Shown piece by piece: positions 8,192 to 16,636 of a DNA stretch of 64,000 nucleotides. The notes below the pieces were generated by a model. It made no database searches and was not told the DNA's origin. It saw nothing but the letters and a program-made list of their open reading frames with translations. Where the stretch lies: NCBI GenBank assembly GCA_038225855.1, contig JBBRQU010000005.1:69167-133166 (forward strand), in the 5' to 3' direction. Position numbers and translations under genes: made by a program. The first letter of the stretch is position 1. Every line of letters begins with the position of its first letter. Origin of the DNA: CAHJXF01 sp038225855. Its GTDB lineage: Bacteria; Pseudomonadota; Gammaproteobacteria; Burkholderiales; Burkholderiaceae_D.

Positions 8192-9907
8192 CTACGCCGT
8201 CGTTCGCAATTCGCGCCTGAGTATCTTGCCGACATTGGTCTTGGGCAGGTCGTTCCTGAACTCGACGAACTTCGGCCGCTTGTAGCCGGCCAGTTGTCCT
8301 TTGGAAAAGTCGATCAACTGCTGCTCGGTCAAGGACTGATCCTTCTTGACGACGAAGATCTTCACGACCTCGCCCGAATGCTCGTCGGGTATGCCGATCG
8401 CCGCGACTTCGAGCACGCCCGGGTGCGACGCGATCACGCCTTCGACCTCGTTGGGATAAACGTTGAAACCCGACACGAGGATCATGTCCTTCTTGCGATC
8501 GACGATCTTGGTCTGGCCGCTCTCGTCCATCACGCCGACATCGCCGGACTTGAAGTATCCATCCGGATACATGACATTCGCGGTCTCGTCGGGCCGGTTC
8601 CAGTAGCCCGCCATCACCTGCGGTCCGCGGATGCAGATTTCGCCGGGCGAACCGAGCGGCACATCGTTGCCGTCGTCGTCGCGAATCGCGATCTCGGTCG
8701 AGGGCATCGGCAATCCGATCGTGCCGCTGTACGACGTCGCGTTGGTGGGATTGCAGGTCGCCGACGGCGAGGTCTCGGAGAGCCCGTAGCCTTCGACGAT
8801 CGGGCAACCGGTCTTCTCGAACCACTTGTCGGCCACGGCCTTCTGCACCGCCATGCCGCCGCCGTTGGCCACGCGCAGATGACTCCAGTCGATGCCGCCG
8901 AAGTCGGGGTGATGCAGGAGCGCGTTGTAGAGCGTGTTCACGGCAGGCAGCATCGTCACCTGGTACTTCTTCAACTCGGCGATGAAGCCGCCGATATCGC
9001 GCGGGTTGGTGATCAGCACCACCAGCGCGCCGCTCTTCATGCCCAGCATGCAGCACACCGTGAGCGCGAAGATGTGATACAGCGGCAGCGCGCAGACCAC
9101 CACGGTCTGCTGGTTCGCGTCCTGCTTGACCAGCGCCGGCTGCATCCACGCTTCGGACTGCAGCACGTTGGCGATCACGTTGCGATGAAGCAGCGTCGCA
9201 CCCTTGGATACGCCGGTGGTGCCGCCGGTGTACTGGAGAAACGCCACGTCTTCGGGTCCGATCTCGACCGGCTTCAAGGCGCGCTTCGCGCCTTCCGACA
9301 AGACGCTGTTGAAGCGCGTCGCATGCGGAACTTCGTAGGCCGGGACCATCTTCTTCACGTTGCGCAGGACGAAGTTGACGATCGCACCCTTCGGAAATCC
9401 GAGCAGGTCGCCGACACTGGCGACGACCACATGCCGGATCGGCGTTTTCTCGATGACCTGCTCCAGCGTCGTCGCGAAGTTCTCGAGCACGATGATCGCT
9501 TCGGCGCCCGAGTCCTTCAGTTGATGCTCGAGTTCGCGCGGCGTGTAGAGCGGGTTGACGTTCACGACCACGCATCCGGCGCGCAGGATGCCGAGGATGG
9601 CAACCGGGTACTGCAACACGTTGGGCATCATCACCGCGACTCTCGATCCGCGCGCCAATCCCTGCGCCTGCAGCCACGCGGCCAGATGGGTCGACATCCT
9701 GTCGAGTTCGTCGTACGTGATGCGCTTGTCCATGCAGACGAAGGCGTCGCGCGTGCGGAATTTTGCTATCGCCTGGTCGAAGAGCTCGACGCATGAACGA
9801 TAGGCATGCCAATCGATGTCGGCGGGCACGCCCACGGGATAGTGTCGCAGCCAGGGGCGGGCAGTTGCAGCAGCCCCTGCTGTCATTGTCTCGGCGATCG
9901 TGCTCAT
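8192..9907 (-). CDS. fadD: Long-chain fatty acid-CoA ligase
   Basis: Acyl-CoA synthetase of 571 residues, close to the usual FadD length. Motifs are YTGGTTGVSKG (A3, near residue 227), the long-chain signature region with GYGLSETSPS (A5), FKSGDVG (A7) and the C-terminal PKTNVGKILRRELR containing the catalytic lysine. It activates fatty acids for beta-oxidation at the inner membrane. It ends six bases from the end of the convergent DPBB gene. The nearby HExxH lipoprotein gene lies upstream on the same strand with a 48-base gap. Specificity for long chains rests on family similarity. Confidence 0.95.
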   Translation of the reverse strand: MSTIAETMTAGAAATARPWLRHYPVGVPADIDWHAYRSCVELFDQAIAKFRTRDAFVCMDKRITYDELDRMSTHLAAWLQAQGLARGSRVAVMMPNVLQYPVAILGILRAGCVVVNVNPLYTPRELEHQLKDSGAEAIIVLENFATTLEQVIEKTPIRHVVVASVGDLLGFPKGAIVNFVLRNVKKMVPAYEVPHATRFNSVLSEGAKRALKPVEIGPEDVAFLQYTGGTTGVSKGATLLHRNVIANVLQSEAWMQPALVKQDANQQTVVVCALPLYHIFALTVCCMLGMKSGALVVLITNPRDIGGFIAELKKYQVTMLPAVNTLYNALLHHPDFGGIDWSHLRVANGGGMAVQKAVADKWFEKTGCPIVEGYGLSETSPSATCNPTNATSYSGTIGLPMPSTEIAIRDDDGNDVPLGSPGEICIRGPQVMAGYWNRPDETANVMYPDGYFKSGDVGVMDESGQTKIVDRKKDMILVSGFNVYPNEVEGVIASHPGVLEVAAIGIPDEHSGEVVKIFVVKKDQSLTEQQLIDFSKGQLAGYKRPKFVEFRNDLPKTNVGKILRRELRTTA

Positions 9908-9955
9908 GAATGTCCCCTCGCTGCCTTCTGTTTAACGCCTCTGCCGGGCGCTGAT

Positions 9956-11179
9956 TCAGTTGCGTTCGGCGATGCCGCTCGCTTGCAATGTGCTCGTCCC
10001 ACTCAATCCATCGAGACGCGCATTGCGCTCGGCAACCGGCAGGCGCGCCAGTTCGCGCACGGCCTGATAGAAGCGCGGCAAGTGGTCGTGCTGTTCGGCA
10101 AGCAGCTTAGCAAACGCGGGGACGCGTTGGGTATAGGTAGCAACCGCAGCCAGGTTGGCGTTGTTGAGCGCCTGCGCGAAGTAGCGGTCGTAGCCGGCAA
10201 AGCCATGGAGCGGGCTCGAGGGGTCGCTCTTCGTCGCTTCGTAGTCGGCGCGCAGAGCCGCGAATTCCGCCATCTTCTCGGAGCGCTTCGCGTCGCTCGT
10301 GTCGCGGCTTGCATAGACGGCTTCGAGCGCGTTGCGATGACGAGCGAGCAGCGCGACGAAGACGCGTTTTCTCTCGATCAATTGGCGATACGCCGCGGCC
10401 GATGCCGACGTTTCGCCAGCGCTCTCGCCGGCCGCAAACCAGCGCCTGACGCCTGCTTCTTCGACCGCGACCGCGAAGGACTCGTTGAAGGTCGAGTCGC
10501 CCTGCACATACACGACCTGATGCGCTAGTTCGTGGAAGATCAGGCGCGCGACCTCGCCCTCGGGAAACCCGATGAAGGTCGACAGCACCGGATCGGCGGT
10601 ATAGCCGAGCGTCGAATACGCCGGCACGCCACCGACATAGACGTCTTCGCCGTTGTCCCGAAGAGCGCGCGCATGGAGGTCGGCGTCGGCCTTGTCGTAA
10701 TAGCCGCGATACGAAACGCAGCCGACGATCGGAAAGCACCATTGCCGCAACTGCATCGACAACTCGGGTGTGGCGAACACGTTCCACACCGCGAACGGAC
10801 GCTTCAGGTCCACATAGGTGGTGTAGCTCTTGTTGTCGGGCAGCCCGAGTTCACGCGCAGCGAACTGGCGCATCGCTCGCACGCGCTTTAGCCTGTGGCG
10901 CAAGACTTCAGGTGTCGCCGGATCGTCGAGCCAGTCGTCGATCGGTCGGGCTGCGTGAAGGATGTCGAGATGGCCCTCGATCGACTGCGAGTAATAGCCG
11001 ATCGAACTGCACGCGCCGAGAGCGACCGCACCGCCTGCGAGCGCGAGTGCGAGGCCCGCGAACAACGCGCCGCGTTTGGTACCCGATGCACGCAGCCTCG
11101 CACGTAACATCGCAGGCCAGATCGCACGCCACCACGCACGCCACCACGCACGCGTGAGCAAGGACCATGAACGTCGCAT
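9956..11179 (-). CDS. Aminopeptidase-like zinc lipoprotein (Aminopep/PF10023-type)
   Basis: Predicted envelope metallopeptidase. The zinc motif HELAH occurs in LIFHELAHQVVY and a downstream glutamate in FNESFAVAVEE fits the third ligand of a gluzincin. The N-terminus has a hydrophobic segment ending in ALGAC followed by SSIGYY, a lipobox, so the mature protein should be lipid-anchored. From ATG 11179 the protein has 407 residues; the leader then begins with three near-repeats of RAWW encoded by a short DNA repeat. ATG at 11110 would give a more normal 34-residue lipoprotein signal and is a good alternative. It follows the oxidoreductase gene by 17 bases. Confidence 0.82.
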   Translation of the reverse strand: MRRSWSLLTRAWWRAWWRAIWPAMLRARLRASGTKRGALFAGLALALAGGAVALGACSSIGYYSQSIEGHLDILHAARPIDDWLDDPATPEVLRHRLKRVRAMRQFAARELGLPDNKSYTTYVDLKRPFAVWNVFATPELSMQLRQWCFPIVGCVSYRGYYDKADADLHARALRDNGEDVYVGGVPAYSTLGYTADPVLSTFIGFPEGEVARLIFHELAHQVVYVQGDSTFNESFAVAVEEAGVRRWFAAGESAGETSASAAAYRQLIERKRVFVALLARHRNALEAVYASRDTSDAKRSEKMAEFAALRADYEATKSDPSSPLHGFAGYDRYFAQALNNANLAAVATYTQRVPAFAKLLAEQHDHLPRFYQAVRELARLPVAERNARLDGLSGTSTLQASGIAERN

Positions 11180-11196
11180 CGCAGGCTTCACAGCGC

Positions 11197-13341
11197 TCAC
11201 GCGGTCGTGTGCGCGGTTGCGGGATCGCGCGCCGCCTCGCGCTCGGCTTCGACTTCGACCAGACAATCGTAGAAAGTCGGCGCGCGTCCCATGTCGGTCA
11301 GTGCCTGGCCCGTCAACTCGTTGGCGTTCTTGCCGTCGCAAGCGAGCTTCTTCCACCAGATCGACAGTGCCACCACGAGGCCGCGTCGCGCGCGATCGGT
11401 GACACGCACGCGCAGGCGCAGGCTGCCGCGGTCGTTGAAGACGCGCGCGGTGCGCCCGTCCTCGATGCCGCGCGCATGCGCGTCGTGGGGATGCATGTCG
11501 AGCCAGGGCTCGCCCTCCGTGTCGCGCAGGCTCTCGACGTTGACGAACGTGCTGTTCAGAAAATTGCGCGCGGGCGGCGAGATCATCGCCAGCGGGTAGC
11601 GCGACGCGAGCGCACTGCGCGTGTCTTCGAGCGGCGCGATATACGCGGGCAGCGGGTCGAGCCCGTCGGCGGCGGCGCGTGCCGAGAAGAACTCGACCTT
11701 GCCCGACGGCGTCCCGAAGCCGCCGTCGGCGAAGCGCGGCTTCGCAGCATCGACAGTCGTGATGCGCTGCCATCCGCGCTCGCGCGCCTCGGCGAAATTC
11801 CAGCGATCGTCCTTCATCGCGGACGCGGCGATGGTCTCGTCGTCGTCATCGAAACATGCGTCGGTGTAGCCCATGCGTTTCGCGAACAGGCGAAAAATTT
11901 CGCTGTTCGGTTTCGCTTCGCCGAGCGGCTCGATCGCCCGGTTGTTGACCATCAGGTCGTAGTGCCCGTAGGGCTTGATGACGTCGAAGTGTTCGAGCTG
12001 CGTCGTGGCCGGCAATACGATGTCGGCATAGTCGGCGGTGTCGGTCTGGAAATGCTCGAGCACGACGGTGAACAGATCCTCGCGCGCGAAGCCCGCGGCG
12101 ACACGCCTCGAGTCGGGCGCGATCGCAACCGGGTTCGAGTTGTAGACGATCAGCGCCTCGATCTTCTTGAAGTCGGGCTCGTCACCGCGCAGCAGATCGT
12201 TGCCGATGGTCGGCATGTTGATGGTGCGCGGATTGCGGCCGGCGAGCAGGTCGGGGCGCGTCAAGGCCGCGGCGTCGATCGGGAATGCGCCCGAAGTGGA
12301 CAGGAGAATGCCGCCGGCCGCATGGCGAAATGCGCCGACGAGCGCGGGCAGGCACGCGATGTTGCGCACCGCCATGCCGCCGCCGCGCGCGCGCTGCACG
12401 CCATAGTTGACGCGGATCAAGGCGCCCTCGCCGCGGCGCGCGACAGTGCCGTATTCGCGTGCCAGCGATTCGATGACGGGCGCCTCGATCCCGCAGATCG
12501 TCGCGACGCGCTCGGGCGTGAAGGCTGCGGCGCGGTCCTTCAAGTCGCCGAAGCCGATGGTGTGCTGCGCGACATAGTCCTCGTCGATCCAGCCATCGCG
12601 AATCAAGACGTGCATCAAACCGAGCGCGAGCGCGCTGTCGGTCCCGGGCAAGAGCGCGATGTGGTCGTGGCATTTCTCGGCCGTCAGCGAACGATAGGGA
12701 TCGATCGCGATCAGGCGCGCGCCATGGCGCTTTGCCTCCTGCGCCCGGCTCCAGAAATGCAGGCTCGACGCGATCGCGTTCGCGCCCCAGAAGATGATCA
12801 GCCTCGCGTCCTGCACGCTTTCGATGTCGGTGCCCATGCGCGGGCCGAGCGTGTACGCGTAGCCGACCGAGCCGGCTTCCGAACAGATGCTTCGATGCAA
12901 ACGGCTTCCACCGAGCTTGTTGAAGAAGCGCTGCGCCATCGCTTCGCCCTGCACCAGACCCATCGTGCCGGCGTAGCTATAGGGCGCGATGCGCTCGGGA
13001 TCGACCGCCGCGATCGCCGACAGTCGCGAGGCGATGGTGGCCAACGCCTCGTCCCAGGTGATGCGCACGAAGCGCCCCGCACCCTTGGGGCCGACGCGCC
13101 TTTGGGGATGCAGCAAGCGATCGTGGTGATACGTCCGCTCGACATAACGCGACACCTTGGTACACAGGTGTCCCGCCGTCGGCGCGTGTTCGGGATTGCC
13201 GGAGACGCGAATCGCGATACCGTCGCGCACATGGACCAGCATCGCGCAGGTGTCGGGACAATCGTGAGGGCATGCGCCGCGCACCAGTCGAATCGGCGCT
13301 TCGGCCGTATGCGGTCCGAGAGAAGAAGAAGAGTCGGGCAT
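11197..13341 (-). CDS. Molybdopterin-dependent oxidoreductase with N-terminal [4Fe-4S] site
   Basis: Catalytic subunit of the DMSO-reductase/formate dehydrogenase-like superfamily, 714 residues. Cys24, Cys28, Cys32 and Cys60 give a C-x3-C-x3-C-x27-C cluster site at the N-terminus. The two pterin-binding regions are seen in FWGANAIASS and IDPYRS, and in the C-terminal MHPHDAHARGIEDG barrel domain. No twin-arginine signal is present, so the enzyme is cytoplasmic. The start at ATG 13341 is chosen because upstream codons look non-coding. No separate electron-transfer subunit is adjacent. The substrate is unknown; the divergent racemase gene suggests a link with acyl-CoA or organic acid metabolism. 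Confidence 0.88.
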   Translation of the reverse strand: MPDSSSSLGPHTAEAPIRLVRGACPHDCPDTCAMLVHVRDGIAIRVSGNPEHAPTAGHLCTKVSRYVERTYHHDRLLHPQRRVGPKGAGRFVRITWDEALATIASRLSAIAAVDPERIAPYSYAGTMGLVQGEAMAQRFFNKLGGSRLHRSICSEAGSVGYAYTLGPRMGTDIESVQDARLIIFWGANAIASSLHFWSRAQEAKRHGARLIAIDPYRSLTAEKCHDHIALLPGTDSALALGLMHVLIRDGWIDEDYVAQHTIGFGDLKDRAAAFTPERVATICGIEAPVIESLAREYGTVARRGEGALIRVNYGVQRARGGGMAVRNIACLPALVGAFRHAAGGILLSTSGAFPIDAAALTRPDLLAGRNPRTINMPTIGNDLLRGDEPDFKKIEALIVYNSNPVAIAPDSRRVAAGFAREDLFTVVLEHFQTDTADYADIVLPATTQLEHFDVIKPYGHYDLMVNNRAIEPLGEAKPNSEIFRLFAKRMGYTDACFDDDDETIAASAMKDDRWNFAEARERGWQRITTVDAAKPRFADGGFGTPSGKVEFFSARAAADGLDPLPAYIAPLEDTRSALASRYPLAMISPPARNFLNSTFVNVESLRDTEGEPWLDMHPHDAHARGIEDGRTARVFNDRGSLRLRVRVTDRARRGLVVALSIWWKKLACDGKNANELTGQALTDMGRAPTFYDCLVEVEAEREAARDPATAHTTA

Positions 13342-13446
13342 GATGAAACGGTGGGTCGCAGGCGGCGAAAATACGAAACTCGATGAGCCGTAGAGGATAC
13401 CCGCAGCATGCGCAGAGCGGCATGAGGACATTCATCAGGAGACCCG

Positions 13447-14562
13447 ATGGCAGGACCCTTGGAAGGATTGAAGGTCGTCGAGATGGTCGGCATCGGACCC
13501 GCGCCATTCTGCGCGATGCTGCTCGCCGACATGGGCGCCGACGTGCTGCGCATCGCTCGGCCGCGGCCTGTCAAACCCGGTGATGCGTCGAACGTGCTTC
13601 CCGACGACAGCCGCTTCGATATCACCGCACGAGGCCGACGCTCGCTCGCGCTCGATCTCAAGGATCCCGACGGTATCGATTGCGCGCTTCGCCTCATCGA
13701 TCGCGCCGACGCGTTGATCGAAGGCTTTCGTCCCGGCACGATGGAACGCCTCGGGCTCGGGCCGGACGTTTGCCTCGAACGCAATCCGAAGCTGGTCTAT
13801 GGGCGCATGACCGGCTGGGGACAATCCGGCCCGCTCGCGCACGCGGCCGGACACGACATCAACTACATCGCGATCTCGGGCGCGCTGCATGCGATCGGGC
13901 CTTCGGGCGCCAAGCCGGTCGTACCGCTCAACTACATCGGCGACTTCGGCGGCGGCGCGATGCTGCTCGCGTTCGGCGTGCTCGCCGCGTTGCTCGAATC
14001 GGAACGCTCGGGCAAGGGCCAGGTCGTCGATGCCGCGATGACCGACGGCGCGGCATTGCTGTCGTCGATGATGTACGGCTGGTCGGCCAGCGGGTGGTGG
14101 AACACGACGCGCGGCGACAACATGCTCGACGGCGGCGCGCCGTTCTACGACAGCTATCGATGCGCCGACCGCAAGCACATTGCGATCGGCGCGATCGAGC
14201 CGCAGTTCTACGCGACCTTGCGCGAGCGCTGCGGCCTGACCGACTCCGACTTCGACGCGCAGATGGACAAGGCGCGCTGGCCTCGGCTGAAGGAGAAACT
14301 CACCGCCTTGTTTCTCACGCGAACCCGCGACCAATGGTGCGCGTTGCTCGAAGGCAGCGATGCGTGCTTCGCACCGGTGCTCGACTGGAACGAAGCGCCG
14401 TTGCATGCGCACAACCGCGCGCGCGAGACTTTCGTCGAGATCGATGGGGTCGTTCAGCCAGCGCCCGCCCCTCGCTTCAGTCGCACGCCACCCGCGCGAC
14501 CCGCATCGGCATTGTCGAGTGCTGTCGATGCGAAGACGATCCTCGCGGACTGGGGAGTCTGA
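13447..14562 (+). CDS. Alpha-methylacyl-CoA racemase, CaiB/BaiF family III CoA transferase fold
   Basis: Protein of 371 residues starting GPLEGLKVVEM, with the MLLADMGADVLRI nucleotide-like block of CaiB/BaiF enzymes. His136 in GHDINYIA and Asp166 in YIGDFGGG occupy the positions and 30-residue spacing of the catalytic His/Asp pair of methylacyl-CoA racemases, and the YDSYRCAD block is also conserved. It should epimerise the 2-methyl branch of acyl-CoA thioesters for beta-oxidation rather than transfer CoA. RBS-like AGGAG precedes the ATG. The gene is divergent from the molybdopterin oxidoreductase, sharing a 105-base promoter region. Confidence 0.9.
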   Translation: MAGPLEGLKVVEMVGIGPAPFCAMLLADMGADVLRIARPRPVKPGDASNVLPDDSRFDITARGRRSLALDLKDPDGIDCALRLIDRADALIEGFRPGTMERLGLGPDVCLERNPKLVYGRMTGWGQSGPLAHAAGHDINYIAISGALHAIGPSGAKPVVPLNYIGDFGGGAMLLAFGVLAALLESERSGKGQVVDAAMTDGAALLSSMMYGWSASGWWNTTRGDNMLDGGAPFYDSYRCADRKHIAIGAIEPQFYATLRERCGLTDSDFDAQMDKARWPRLKEKLTALFLTRTRDQWCALLEGSDACFAPVLDWNEAPLHAHNRARETFVEIDGVVQPAPAPRFSRTPPARPASALSSAVDAKTILADWGV

Positions 14563-14640
14563 TGTCGTTCCCGCGAACGCGGGAACCCGGTGCCTGGCGA
14601 CCCACGCCATTGGGTCCTTCCCCGCTTTCGCGGGGACTGA
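14563..14640. repeat. Interspersed palindromic repeat, family A, copy 1
   Basis: Begins with the hairpin TTCCCGCGAACGCGGGAA and ends with CCCCGCTTTCGCGGGG, joined by a variable centre containing CCATTGGGTCC. Related copies lie at 26246-26318 and 28342-28420. It immediately follows the racemase stop codon. Confidence 0.75.
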
Positions 14641-14657
14641 AAGCCGCAGAGACGACA

Positions 14658-14690
14658 AAAAAAAGCTCGGCGACGCCGAGCTTTTTTTTC
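14658..14690. terminator. Bidirectional rho-independent terminator
   Basis: A nine-base perfect stem, AGCTCGGCG and CGCCGAGCT at 14665-14683 with a very short loop, is flanked by eight A on the left and eight T on the right. It stands between the convergent racemase and SWIB genes and can end transcription in both directions. Confidence 0.9.
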
Positions 14691-14702
14691 GAACGAAACC
14701 GA

Positions 14703-15101
14703 CTATTTCAAATGACTTTGCACCAGGCGCGTCATCTCGAACATGTCGACGCGCGGCTTGCCGAAGACTTCCTTCAGCTTGGCATCGGCGTTGATGAAGC
14801 GCTTGGCCGCCGGGTCCTGGAGATTGTTCTTCTTGATGTACGCCCACAGCTTGCTCGTGACCTCGGTGCGCGGTACGGCCATCGCGCCAATCACCGCAGC
14901 GAGTGCAGGGCTTGGCGTCATGGCCTTCATGAAGGCGGCATTCGGCTTGCGGGGTGCGGCTTTCTTGGCGGCTGCTTTCTTTGCAGGAGCCTTCCTGGCA
15001 ACCGGTGCCTTGGCTGCAGCCTTCTTTGCAGGAGCGGCCTTCTTCGCCGCCATCTTCTTGGCCGGGGCTTTCTTTGCCGGAGCCTTCTTTGCAGTAACCA
15101 T
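14703..15101 (-). CDS. SWIB/MDM2 domain protein with Lys/Ala-rich histone H1-like tail
   Basis: Small basic protein of 132 residues. Residues 1-55 are repeats of AKK, APAKK and AAAKK type, like the tails of histone H1-like bacterial proteins. Residues about 60-132 form a SWIB/MDM2 domain, seen in VTSKLWAYIKKNNLQDP and FGKPRVDMFEMTRLVQSHL. Such proteins are known from Burkholderiales and chlamydiae and probably bind DNA or compact the nucleoid. ATG 15101 is chosen since TAGGAG lies nine bases upstream. A strong terminator follows the gene. No regulatory site is evident. Confidence 0.88.
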   Translation of the reverse strand: MVTAKKAPAKKAPAKKMAAKKAAPAKKAAAKAPVARKAPAKKAAAKKAAPRKPNAAFMKAMTPSPALAAVIGAMAVPRTEVTSKLWAYIKKNNLQDPAAKRFINADAKLKEVFGKPRVDMFEMTRLVQSHLK

Positions 15102-15143
15102 AGCGGATTCTCCTATCAAGCGTGTGAATGCGGATCGAACGAC

Positions 15144-15347
15144 TTACCTCACGGGGCTTCCACCCTGGCGACCAACCTGCTCCTGGAGAACCGATTTGTC
15201 GACGATGATGGCGCTCCCCTTCTTGGGAATATTGCTGCCGGTACTGGTACGACTGTCGTAATAACTCGTTTCAGCCGAATCATCCTGTTTGTAAGGCGCG
15301 CACGCAGCGAGCACGCATAACGCTATCGACAAAACTGCAATTCTCAC
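15144..15347 (-). CDS. Small hypothetical lipoprotein
   Basis: Sixty-seven residues beginning MRIAVLSIALCVLAACAPY. LAAC is a lipobox, so mature protein starts at the cysteine and is membrane anchored. The remainder is hydrophilic, rich in Ser/Thr/Asp, without a family I recognise. GTG at 15347 is the start because CGGAGGG lies directly upstream; ATG 15374 would place extra charged residues before the signal. It stands alone between the SWIB gene and the divergent peptide transporter operon. Confidence 0.75.
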   Translation of the reverse strand: MRIAVLSIALCVLAACAPYKQDDSAETSYYDSRTSTGSNIPKKGSAIIVDKSVLQEQVGRQGGSPVR

Positions 15348-15516
15348 AATTCCCTCCGGTGACCGCTCAAACAAAAAGGCCCTGTTTCCCTATGAAAATG
15401 GGGCCCTCAGGCGCGGCAAAGTGTAAACCATGTTTTTTTGGAAAGCACCATATTTTCCGCTGGGGTTTGTTTGCGGTGTCGCGAATGTGCATGAAGAGAA
15501 CACGCCTCGAGAATTG

Positions 15517-15528
15517 TTGAGGCCTCAA
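15517..15528. promoter_or_regulatory. Candidate operator palindrome TTGAGGCCTCAA
   Basis: Perfect 12-base palindrome in the 299-base gap upstream of the dppB-like permease. A near-identical palindrome, TTGAGACCTCAA, lies at 17967-17978 inside the predicted promoter of the substrate-binding protein gene of the same locus. No other coding signal is seen in this gap. Binding protein unknown. Confidence 0.5.
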
Positions 15529-15646
15529 GTACTGCACTCGATTGACGCTCGCCACCCTCTTGTGCATGATCGGACGGGCCTTCGCGCATGATCGCGCAGC
15601 GTCCGACCGCTCGATCGCCTCCGCATTTTCGCCGCTTCGGATCTTC

Positions 15647-16627
15647 ATGCTCGTCTTTGTCCTACGCCGTGCGTTTCAGGCTGTGCTGGTGATGCTGACG
15701 GTCGCCTTCGTCGCGTTTCTGCTGTTCCAGTACACCGGCGACCCGGTCGCGTTCATGGTCGGACAGGACGCGTCGCCTGTCGAGCGCGCCAACCTGCGCC
15801 GCGACCTCGGACTCGATCAATCCTTCATCGTGCAGTTCGGCAAGTTCGTCGTGCATGCGGCGAGCGGCGACTTCGGCCTCTCGCTGCGTGAAGGACGAAA
15901 GGTGTCGTCGCTGATCAGGGAGCGGCTGCCCGCAACGCTCGAATTGAGCTTCGTGGCGGCGGTCCTTGCGATCGTGATCGGCGTTCCGGCCGGCGTCTAT
16001 ACGGCACTGCGACGAAATAGCTGGTTCTCGCAGGTGCTGCTTGCGGTGTCGCTGCTCGGCGTTTCCTTGCCCACCTTCCTGATCGGCATCCTGCTGATCC
16101 TGGTCTTCGCCGTGATGCTCGGCTGGCTGCCTTCGTATGGGCGCGGCGAAACGACGATGATCGGCTGGTGGAGCACCGGTCTCACGTCGATCGACGGATG
16201 GCGTCACCTGATCCTCCCCTCGATCACGCTGTGCCTCTTTCAGCTCACGTTGATCCTGCGCCTCGTGCGCTCGGAGATGCTCGAAGTGCTGCGCACCGAC
16301 TACATCAAGTTCGCGCGCGCACGCGGGTTGTCGCGCCGTGCGATTCACTTCGGCCATGCGTTGAAGAACACGCTGGTGCCGGTCATCACCATCACCGGTC
16401 TGCAACTGGGCGGCATCATCGCGTTCGCGATCGTGACCGAAACGGTGTTCCAGTGGCCCGGCATGGGACTGTTGTTCATCCAGTCGGTCAACGTGGCCGA
16501 TATCCCGGTGATGGCGGCCTATCTGTGTTTGATCGCGCTGATCTTCGTGGTGATCAACCTGGTGGTCGATCTACTTTATTTCGTGGTCGATCCGCGCTTG
16601 CGCATCGAGCGCATCGCCACGCATTGA
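15647..16627 (+). CDS. Peptide/nickel-type ABC permease, DppB family (locus 1)
   Basis: Inner-membrane permease of 326 residues with six predicted spans. The N-terminus LVFVLRRAFQAVLVMLTVAF, the DLGLDQ block, and the EAA-type loop FARARGLSRRAIHFGHALKNTLVP are characteristic of DppB/OppB. It forms the channel with the DppC-like protein encoded at 19837. ATG 15647 starts at the conserved N-terminus; upstream in-frame codons look non-coding. Unusually, an amidohydrolase gene and the binding protein gene separate it from its dppC partner. Confidence 0.93.
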   Translation: MLVFVLRRAFQAVLVMLTVAFVAFLLFQYTGDPVAFMVGQDASPVERANLRRDLGLDQSFIVQFGKFVVHAASGDFGLSLREGRKVSSLIRERLPATLELSFVAAVLAIVIGVPAGVYTALRRNSWFSQVLLAVSLLGVSLPTFLIGILLILVFAVMLGWLPSYGRGETTMIGWWSTGLTSIDGWRHLILPSITLCLFQLTLILRLVRSEMLEVLRTDYIKFARARGLSRRAIHFGHALKNTLVPVITITGLQLGGIIAFAIVTETVFQWPGMGLLFIQSVNVADIPVMAAYLCLIALIFVVINLVVDLLYFVVDPRLRIERIATH

Positions 16628-16636
16628 ATCCCGTAC

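Noticed and set aside
11167..13386. A plus-strand frame of 739 codons
   Set aside because: Antisense to the molybdopterin oxidoreductase; Arg-rich with no family look.
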